A stretch of DNA of 20,460 bases from JAPUIN01 sp041580375 (lineage in GTDB: Bacteria; Acidobacteriota; Polarisedimenticolia; Gp22-AA2). Location: contig JBFGDZ010000047.1 in assembly GCA_041580375.1 (NCBI GenBank), positions 1 through 20,460 on the forward strand, in the 5' to 3' direction. Positions 8,391-16,300 of the stretch are shown piece after piece; within the stretch, counting starts at the first letter, position 1; every line of letters begins with the position of its first letter. A program made the position numbers and the translations under genes. Under the pieces are notes generated by a model. The model worked only from the letters and a program-made list of their open reading frames with translations, ran no database searches and was not told where the DNA came from.

Positions 8391-8538
8391 AATCGGTTCC
8401 CGATGCAGGCAGGCGCAACGGCTCGAACCGTCCTCCCCCAGACGTCGCAGCCTTGCGACCTCATCGATCAGAAAAATCAGAGGCCGACCGTCGAAAGTGA
8501 CGAACTGCAATGGATTTGACTTGTACGCCGCACGGCCG

Positions 8539-8551
8539 ATCTTGTCAAGAT
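8539..8551. repeat. 13-bp inverted repeat ATCTTG-T-CAAGAT
   Basis: Two perfect 6-bp arms flank a single T, followed by four more T residues on the plus strand. As an RNA hairpin the stem is short and AT-rich, so a weak terminator is less likely than an operator-like site. Confidence 0.35.
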
Positions 8552-8731
8552 TTTTCCAGAAGATACGCCGCGACGCACGCACCCGTCCCCACGCGCTGCA
8601 CTCACCGCCCTGCCAGTTCTCTCCCCCGAAGCCCCCGCCGCCTCGCCGCGCGCGATCGATCGTCACAATTCCGTCGCGGGTCGTCCGGACCCGATACCCC
8701 GTTCAGGTGCCGGCCGACACCGATCAAGTCC

Positions 8732-8760
8732 TTGACTTTCCAAGGGATGTGTCGTATTAG
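8732..8760 (+). promoter_or_regulatory. Candidate sigma70-type promoter for the HlyD-synthase operon
   Basis: TTGACT at 8732-8737 matches the -35 consensus in five of six bases. TATTAG at 8755-8760 matches the -10 consensus in four of six, and the spacer is the ideal 17 bp. The local sequence is AT-richer than the surroundings. Transcription would start near 8767, leaving a leader of about 410 nt before the HlyD ATG. That leader contains an intrinsic terminator. Confidence 0.5.
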
Positions 8761-9033
8761 GTGAATCGCTTAGCAAACGGCCCTATCCGATGTTCCGCCG
8801 TTCGCGACTTCCCCGCGTCCGTCCGGGTGTGCGAGCCAATCGACCCGTTCACGAACGCGAGAGAGGAGGCAGGAACCAGTTCCGAGATGTCGTAGTTGCA
8901 GGACTTCGGGGCGGCCCCCGTCACGTTATCCGCCCCGCAATCTGTCCCGATTGCACTGAGCGCTCGAAGGATTTCGTTTCACAACGTCGGCATTGACGAG
9001 GACGCTCGCGGCACGCGCGGGTCCTCCGACAGG

Positions 9034-9078
9034 TCGGTCTTTCCGATTGTTCGGGCAACGGGAAGGCCGGTTTTTTTT
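9034..9078 (+). terminator. Intrinsic terminator in the leader of the lipid-synthase operon
   Basis: GGTCTTTCCG (9036-9045) pairs over all ten positions, with two G-T wobbles, with CGGGAAGGCC (9059-9068). C9035-G9069 extends the stem outside. Inside, TTGT (9047-9050) pairs with GCAA (9055-9058) around a TCGG loop. Eight consecutive T residues follow at 9071-9078. This is a textbook plus-strand terminator ending 96 bases before the HlyD start codon, with no convincing gene upstream of it. It may attenuate the operon, end a short RNA, or insulate the operon. Confidence 0.8.
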
Positions 9079-9160
9079 GCCCCGCCGTCGCGATCGCGAC
9101 CGGCCGTCCGCTCGACGCGGCGGGCGGTCGAACGAGGACGGGCGGGACATTGGGCGAGCA

Positions 9161-9166
9161 GAGGAG
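9161..9166 (+). promoter_or_regulatory. Ribosome binding site that fixes the HlyD start
   Basis: GAGGAG lies eight bases before the ATG at 9175. The open frame continues upstream to 8896, through the terminator, so this site is what decides the start. Confidence 0.7.
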
Positions 9167-9174
9167 CATCCCGT

Positions 9175-10377
9175 ATGTCCAGTCCCGGCGCTGATCGATC
9201 CGCACCCGGCACCGTCACTCCGTTGTCCCGGCCGAGGCCGGCGGGGAGCGCCGTCTCCCCGGCGGCGCGCAGGCGGCGGGTCGCCGCGCGGTGGCTCCTG
9301 CGGATCGTCGTGATCGGCGGATTGATCGCCCTGGGGTTCATACCCTATCCCTATCGCACCGGAGGGCCCTTCCGTCTGCTGCCCGCGCAGCGTCTGGACG
9401 TCCGCTCCGAGCTCGAGGGGCTCGTCGAGACGATCTTCGTCACGGAGGGCGAGTGGGTCGAGGCGGGACAGCCGATCGCCTCCCTGGTCAAACGGACCGC
9501 TGAGCGCAACCTCCGGGCGACCGAGGCCCAGCTGCAGGAGAAGGAGGCGATGCTGAGGCTCCTGCAGGCGGGGCCCAAGAGCGAGGAGATCGAGAAGGCC
9601 GAGAAGGAGCTGCAGACCGCGCGCACGAGCCTGGCGTGGAGCGCTCCGCGCGCCGAGCGTTTCCTGGAGTTGTTCGATCAGAAGATGATCTCGCAGCAGG
9701 AGTACGAGAACGCCCTGCGGCAGCGCGACGTCGATCAACGGAGGCTGGAGGAGGCGGAGGCGGAGCTCAAGCTCGTGAAGAGCGGAGCACGGCCCGAGGA
9801 GATCGAGGCGGTCCAGGCGGAGATCGACAGCCTGCGCGCCCTGGTCGAGAACTTCCGCACCGACGTCGAGCGCACCGTCCTCACCAGTCCGATCGAAGGG
9901 CGCATCGTGACCCCCCGGGTGCAGGAGATGGCGGGCGCCTACGTGAAGCCCGGCCAGCGCGATCTGATCGCCCAGGTCGAGGACGCGCGCGTGCTGAAGG
10001 CGGAGGTCGAGATCCCGGAGGAGGACGCCGCCGGCGTCGAGGTCGGCGCCGAAGTGAAGCTCGTCCCCTGGGCGCATTACGACCGCTCGTTCTCCGGCAC
10101 GGTGACCAGCATCGCGCCGGTGGCCACGACCAGCTCGTCGTCGCAGTACGACGCCACCTTCTCGGGCGAGATCGGAACCTCCGGCCGGCTGGCGGTGGCG
10201 AGCGAGGGCTTCAAGGTCGTGCGCGTGATCACCGAGATCCCCAACACGGAGGGGCATCTCAAGTCCGAGATGACCGGGTACGCGAAGATCGCGTCCGACA
10301 CGCGGCCGGTGTGGGACGTCCTGCTGCGCCCCCTGATCCGCTGGATCAAGGTCGAGGTCTGGTACTGGATACCGTGA
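9175..10377 (+). CDS. HlyD-family membrane fusion (periplasmic adaptor) protein
   Basis: A 400-residue adaptor linking an inner-membrane exporter to the outer envelope. A basic N-terminus (RRRR about 33-36) precedes one membrane segment at about 41-61. A first half biotinyl-lipoyl-like domain covers about 76-106 (EGLVETIFVTEGEWVEAGQPI). An alpha-hairpin coiled coil (about 107-230) contains two related AGPKSEEIE / SGARPEEIE segments. The second lipoyl half follows at about 231-270 (TVLTSPIEGRIV), then a beta-barrel region. The aromatic C-terminus is VWYWIP. GAGGAG at 9161-9166 fixes the ATG. The stop is only 16 bases before the megasynthase GTG, so both genes share an operon. The cognate transporter and outer-membrane channel are not in the window and may lie downstream. 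By analogy with DevB-type adaptors that serve heterocyst glycolipid synthases, I infer export of the synthase product. Confidence 0.88.
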   Translation: MSSPGADRSAPGTVTPLSRPRPAGSAVSPAARRRRVAARWLLRIVVIGGLIALGFIPYPYRTGGPFRLLPAQRLDVRSELEGLVETIFVTEGEWVEAGQPIASLVKRTAERNLRATEAQLQEKEAMLRLLQAGPKSEEIEKAEKELQTARTSLAWSAPRAERFLELFDQKMISQQEYENALRQRDVDQRRLEEAEAELKLVKSGARPEEIEAVQAEIDSLRALVENFRTDVERTVLTSPIEGRIVTPRVQEMAGAYVKPGQRDLIAQVEDARVLKAEVEIPEEDAAGVEVGAEVKLVPWAHYDRSFSGTVTSIAPVATTSSSSQYDATFSGEIGTSGRLAVASEGFKVVRVITEIPNTEGHLKSEMTGYAKIASDTRPVWDVLLRPLIRWIKVEVWYWIP

Positions 10378-10382
10378 GAGCC

Positions 10383-10388
10383 GAGGAG
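10383..10388 (+). promoter_or_regulatory. Ribosome binding site for a GTG-initiated megasynthase
   Basis: GAGGAG lies five bases before a GTG codon at 10394, the most upstream start in this frame near the HlyD stop. The sequence after it already belongs to the first flavin domain, so the GTG is favoured over later ATG codons. Confidence 0.6.
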
Positions 10389-10393
10389 CGCAC

Positions 10394-13300
10394 GTGAAGC
10401 GACCGTTCGGATTGGCCGCGCTGAATCCACCGGGAACGACCGACGCCGCGATCCCGATCGCGGCCGGCCGGGCCGGCGGCCTCGGAATCCTCGATCTCAC
10501 GCTCGCCGCCGATGCCGCGGCCGCGGCCTCCGCGCTGGAGGCGCTGGCCCGTCACGGGCGCGGATCGCTCGGCGCGCGGCTCGACAGCACGCGGCCGGAC
10601 CTCGTCGAGCGCGTTGCGGACGCGCTGCCGGCGGCCGTCGAGACCGTGCTCCTGATGCCGGGCGAGTCCGGCGCGCTGCGCGAGGCTGTTGCGCTGCTGC
10701 GCCCCCGCGTGCGGACGCTGCTCATGGAGGCGACCTCCCTCGACGAGGCGCTGGAGGGGGCCGGGCTCGGAGTGGACGGGCTGATCGCCCGGGGACACGA
10801 GGCGGCGGGGCGGGTCGGTGACGAGACGACGTTCATCCTGCTCCAGCGGTTGCTGGCGCGCTCCGGGCTCCCGGTCTGGGCCTGGGGCGGCATCGGGCTG
10901 CATTCCGCCACGGCCTGCTACGCGGCCGGCGCCGCCGGCGTCGTGCTGGATCTTCAGCTCGCCCTGACGCGCGAGTCGCCCCTGCCCTCGCGCGCGCGTT
11001 CCGTCCTGCGCCGCATGGACGGCAGCGAAACGACGACGGCCGGGGCCGGCATCGGGGAGCCGGTGCGGGTGTACGACCGGCAGGGTCTTCCACCCGTGCT
11101 GCAGCTGCATCGGGCGGCCGCCGAGCTCGAGACGGACACCGGCTCGCGCCTCGATCGGCTGCGCGCGTGGCGGCGGAGGGTGCGCGAGCTCGCGGGCTGG
11201 GGGCCGCCGGAGCGGCACCTCTGGCTGATCGGCCAGGACGCGGCCTTCGCGGCGCCGCTCGCCTCGCGGTTCCGGACGGTCGGCGGCATTCTGGAGGGGA
11301 TGCGCGGCGCGATCGACGAGAACATCGCGACGTCGGCGGCGCGGCGTCCCCTCGACGCCGGCTCGCCGCTCGCGCGCTCGCACGGGACGACCTACCCGAT
11401 TGTGCAGGGGCCGATGACCCGCGTGAGCGATAACGCGGCGTTCGCTCTCGAGGTGGCGCGCGGAGGCGCCCTGCCGTTCCTGGCCCTCGCGCTCATGCGG
11501 GCCCCGGAGGTGCGGGATCTCCTGCGCGAGACGCGGGATCGGCTCGGGGAGCGTCCCTGGGGCGTCGGCATTCTCGGATTCGTCCCGCTCGAGCTGCGGC
11601 AGGAGCAGCTCGAGGTGATCCGCGAGTTCCGCCCCCCGTTCGCGCTGATCGCCGGAGGCCGTCCGGATCAGGCGCGCGCGCTGGAGGAGGACGGGATACG
11701 AACCTACCTCCACGTCCCCTCGCCCGGCCTGCTGGAGATGTTCCTCGAGAACGGCGCGCGGCGATTCGTGTTCGAGGGCCGCGAGTGCGGCGGACACGTC
11801 GGGCCGCGCTCGAGCTTCGTGCTCTGGAACGGCATGGTCGACACTCTTCTGGAATCGCTCCCGGACGACGATCTCTCCTCGTGCCACGTGCTGTTCGCGG
11901 CCGGGATCCACGACGCCCTGTCATCCTCGATGGTGGCGGCGATGGCCGCGCCTCTGGCCGCCCGGGGCGCCCGGATTGGCGTTCTCCTCGGGACCTCCTA
12001 CCTGTTCACACGCGAAGCCGTGGCCACGGGAGCGATCGTGGAGGGGTTCCAGAAGGAGGCGATCCGGTGCGAGAGAACCGTTCTGCTCGAGACCGGCCCC
12101 GGCCACGCCACGCGCTGCACCGACTCGCCCTACGCGCGCACCTTCGAGGAGGAGCGCAGGCGGCTGCTCGCGGAGGGCCGGGAGCCGGAGTCGGTGCGAA
12201 ACGCGCTGGAGGCGCTCAATCTCGGCCGGCTGCGCATCGCCTCCAAGGGAGTCGACCGTCATCCGCGGTATGGGCGGGACCCGGACGCGCCGAAGCTCGT
12301 CCCTCTCGGCACGGACGAGCAGACCCAGAGCGGCATGTTCATGATCGGTCAGGTGGCCGCGCTGAGAAGTGCCACCTGCACGATCGAGGAACTGCACCGC
12401 GACGTTTCGATCGCCGGCAGCGCGCGGCTCGCGGATCTCGAGCGACCGCGCCTGTCGGCCGCCGCGAGCCGTCCCGAGAGGCCCCTCGACGTGGCGATCG
12501 TCGGCATGGCCTGCCTGCTGCCCGGCGCGCCCGGCCTCCGATCGTTCTGGCGCAACATCCTGGGGAAGGTGGACGCGATCACCGAGATCCCCGGAGACCG
12601 CTGGGACTGGCGCCGCTACTTCGACGACAAGCCCCGCGCGCGGGACCGCATCTACTCGCGCTGGGGGGGATTCCTGGACGAGACGCCGTTCGATCCGATG
12701 CGCTACGGCATGCCGCCCAGCAGCCTCGCATCGATCGAGCCGCTGCAGCTCCTCACGCTGGAGGTTTCGCGCGCCGCGCTCCAGGACGCCGGATATCTGG
12801 ATCGCCCGTTCGATCGCAGGCACACGTCCGTGATCCTCGGAGCGGGAGGGGGCGTGAGCGACCTCGGCGCCCTCTACGCCTTCCGCTCCCTGCTCCCGTC
12901 GTTCATTCAGGATCCTCCGGAGGCGATCCTGAAGCGTCTTCCGGAATGGACCGAGGACTCGTTCCCGGGAATCCTGCTGAACGTCGCCGCGGGCCGCGTG
13001 GCGAACCGCTTCGATCTGGGCGGCCTGAACTGCACCATCGACGCCGCCTGCGCCTCGTCCCTCGCGGCTGTCTACATGGCCTCCAAGGAGCTGGAGACGG
13101 GCGCCAGCGACATGGTGATCGTCGGCGGCGCCGATACCGCGCAGAACCCCTTCATGTACCTCTGCTTCAGCCAGACCGGCGCCCACTCCGGCAGCGGCCG
13201 GTGCCGCACGTTCGACGAAGGGGCGGACGGCATCGCCATCAGCGAAGGGATCGCCGTCATGGTCATGAAGCGCCTCGCCGATGCCGAGCGGGACGGAGAT

Positions 13301-16300
13301 CGGATCTACGCCGTCCTGAAGGCGATCGCCGCCAGCAGCGACGGCCGCGACCGCGGGCTGACGGCGCCGCGTCCCGAGGGTCAGGCCCTCGCGCTCGAGC
13401 GCGCGTATCGCCAGGCCGGCTTCTCGCCCGCCACCGTCGGCCTCATCGAAGCGCACGGCACCGGGACGGTTGCGGGCGATCAGGCCGAGGTGACGACCCT
13501 CCGGCGCGTCTTCGAGTCGGCCGGCGCGGGGCGGCACGACTGCGCCATCGGCTCGGTCAAGTCGATGATCGGGCACACGAAATGCACCGCCGGCGTGGCG
13601 GGGATGATCAAGGCGACGCTGGCGCTGCATCACAGGCTTCTTCCGCCGACCCTGCACGTCGAGTCACCGAACCGCAAGGCCTCCTTCGCGGACAGTCCGC
13701 TGTACGTCAATTCGGAAGTCCGTCCGTGGATCCGCACGGATCCGGATCGCCCCCGCCGGGCGGGGGTGAGCGCCTTCGGTTTCGGCGGCACCAACTTCCA
13801 CGCGGTCCTGGAGGAGTACGCCGACTCGATACCGGGCACCGTGACCACGGACCTGGCGTGGGACCGGCCGGCCGAGATCTTCCTCTGGCGCGGCGCTACA
13901 CGGGACGAACTGGTCCGGCAGGTCGCCTCCGTGGCGGAGGCCCTCGCGCGCGGGGCCGATCCGCAGCCGGATGCGCTCGCGCGCGCGCTCCACGACATCG
14001 CGCGCGATCGCGATGGAGCCCCGGGGCCGTCCTGCGCGATCGTCGCCTCGTCGATCGCCGACCTGCGCGACAAGATCGATCTCTTCCGGGAGGCGGTCTC
14101 CCGGGGCGCGGAGCGGTCCGGGGACCCGAGCGGCGTCTACTTCACGGCGGAGCCGCTCGCGGGTGAGGGACGCATCGCCTTCCTCTTCCCGGGACAGGGC
14201 TCGCAGTACCCCGGCATGCTCGCCGACCTGGCGGCGCGGTTCGCGATCGTGCGGGAGCGTTTCGAGCTGGCCGGCTCCGTCCTCCGCGAACGCCTCCCCG
14301 AGCACCTCGGCCGCTACGTCTTCCCTCCGCCATCGTTCGGCCCGGAGCAGGAACGGGCGAGCAAGGAGGTCCTCACGGCCACGAACGTCGCCCAGCCGGC
14401 GCTCGGCGCCGCCGGCATGGCGGCGTTCCACCTGCTCTCGTCCTTCGGCGTGCGACCCGACATGGCGGCGGGGCACAGCTACGGAGAGTACGTCGCCCTG
14501 TGCGCGGCCGGCGTGATCGACGAGCAGTCGCTGGCGATGATCTCCGAGGCGCGCGGCCGCTCGATCATCGAGTCGGCGAAGGAGGACCTGGGGACCATGG
14601 CGGCCGCGGCGTGCGAGGCCGGCCGGATCCGCGAGGTCCTCGGCGAGAGCGGCGACGTCTGGATCGCGAACCTGAACGCGCCGCGGCAGACGGTCCTCTC
14701 CGGGTCGCGCCGGGGGATCGAGCGGGCCGCCGCGCGGCTGCAGGAGGCCGGGATCACGCTCCGGCCGATTCCCGTGGCCTGCGCGTTCCATTCTCCGCTC
14801 GTCGCCCCCGCCGGCGACCGGCTGTCCGCAAGCCTCGCGACGCTGTCGTACTCCGCGCCGCGCTTCCCCGTCTACTCCAATGCCTCGGCCGCGCCCTACC
14901 CCGGGGATGCTCACGGAATCCGGCGGCTGCTGTCGGACCACCTCGTCTCGCCGGTGCGCTTCGCCGACGAGATCCGGGCCATGCACGATGCGGGCGCCCG
15001 GATCTTCGTGGAGGCGGGGCCGCGCGACGTGCTGTCCGGCCTGACGCGGCAGATCCTCGAGGGGCGGCCGCACCTGGCGGTGTCCGCAGATTCGCCCGGA
15101 CGCCCCGGACTCCTGCATCTCCTTCACCTGCTCGCGCGGCTCGCCGTCCACGGCGTGCCGCTGCGACTCGATCCCCTGTTCGGGCGAATCGAATCGTCCG
15201 AACAGGCCGCGGAGGATGCGCCGGATCTGGCCGCCCTCCTCCGGCAGGACGTCAAGGCGCCGCTCTCGCCGGCCGTCTGGATGGTCGGCGGAGGCCACGC
15301 GCGCCCGATCGGGCGGGACCGCCCGGCGTCCGCACCCGCCCCGCTCGCGCTGGAGGGCCGCCGGCCGGAAGGCACCGTCGAGATCGCGCCGGCCGAAGCC
15401 CGCGCCGACGAGGCCACCCGATCCGCGCGACGGCCGCTCGTGGCCTCGCCGGCCGCCGCGGGGCCGCCCTCGCCGATGACCCAAATCCTGAAGGAGTACC
15501 AGGAGACGATGAACCGGTTCCTCGACACGCAGCGCGCCGTGATGCAGGCGTATCTCACGGGGACGCCGCTCGAGCGGCGCGACGCGCCGGAGGCGGCCGC
15601 TCAGATCCCGGCGGGGACGACGCCGGAGACGGAATCGACCGCGGAGGCCCGGCCTGGCGTCGCTCCCCCCGAGAGCGAGGCCGCGGCGCCTGCGTCCGCG
15701 GCCGCTCCGGCGCCCGAGGCGATTCAGCCTCCGGCGGCCCCGGACGGCGGCGTACGCGAGCGGCTCCTCTCGATCGTCGCGGAGCGGCCCGGCTACCCCG
15801 CCGAGATGCTCGACCTGGACCTCAACATCCAGGCAGACCTCGGCATCGATTCGATCAAGAGGGTCGACATCCTCGGCGCGCTACAGCGCCAGAGCGACCC
15901 CGCCTTCGCTCCCCGCCTTCAGGGGGCAATGGAGGAGCACACCCGGGCCAAGACCCTGCGCGCCATCAACGGGATCGCCGGAGCCCTCGAGTCGTCCGGC
16001 GATGGAGACACCGGGGCCGCGACGAACGGGGAGCCGGCACCCGCCGCGGCCGCGGGGAAGGCCTCGACGGACGCGCGGTCGCCCGCGCCGCCGGCCGCCG
16101 CCGCGCCCGAGGCCACCGCGACTCCGGCCGCCCCGCACGGCGGCGTTCGCGAGCGGCTCCTCTCGATCGTCGCGGAGCGGACCGGCTACCCCGCCGAGAT
16201 GCTCGACCTGGACCTCAACATCGAGGCCGACCTCGGGATCGATTCGATCAAGAGGGTCGAGATCCTCGGCGCGCTGCAGCGCCGGAGCGACCCCGCCTTC

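Larger units (their letters stand above)
8069..9174. other. 1.1 kb divergent intergenic region with no convincing gene
   Basis: This spacer separates the minus-strand giant secreted gene from the plus-strand lipid-synthase operon. Its base composition is more mixed than the flanking genes. Short ORFs inside it have no good start context and no recognisable protein character. It contains four inverted repeats (8288-8318, 8342-8351, 8378-8390, 8539-8551), a plus-strand promoter candidate (8732-8760) and an intrinsic terminator (9034-9078), each listed separately. I found no acceptable -35/-10 pair for the minus-strand gene. Confidence 0.75.

Noticed and set aside
8393..8440. tRNA-like T-arm (GGTTCGAGCC on the minus strand)
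   Set aside because: The flanking bases do not extend the stem to five pairs, and no anticodon or acceptor arms could be placed around it.
8516..8544. Second promoter candidate with TTGACT at 8516-8521
   Set aside because: At the 17-bp spacing the -10 position reads ATCTTG, which is a poor match.
8896..9174. N-terminal extension of the HlyD protein by 93 codons
   Set aside because: It would run through the intrinsic terminator at 9034-9078 and lacks protein character. The ATG at 9175 has GAGGAG at the right distance and is followed by a basic segment and membrane helix.
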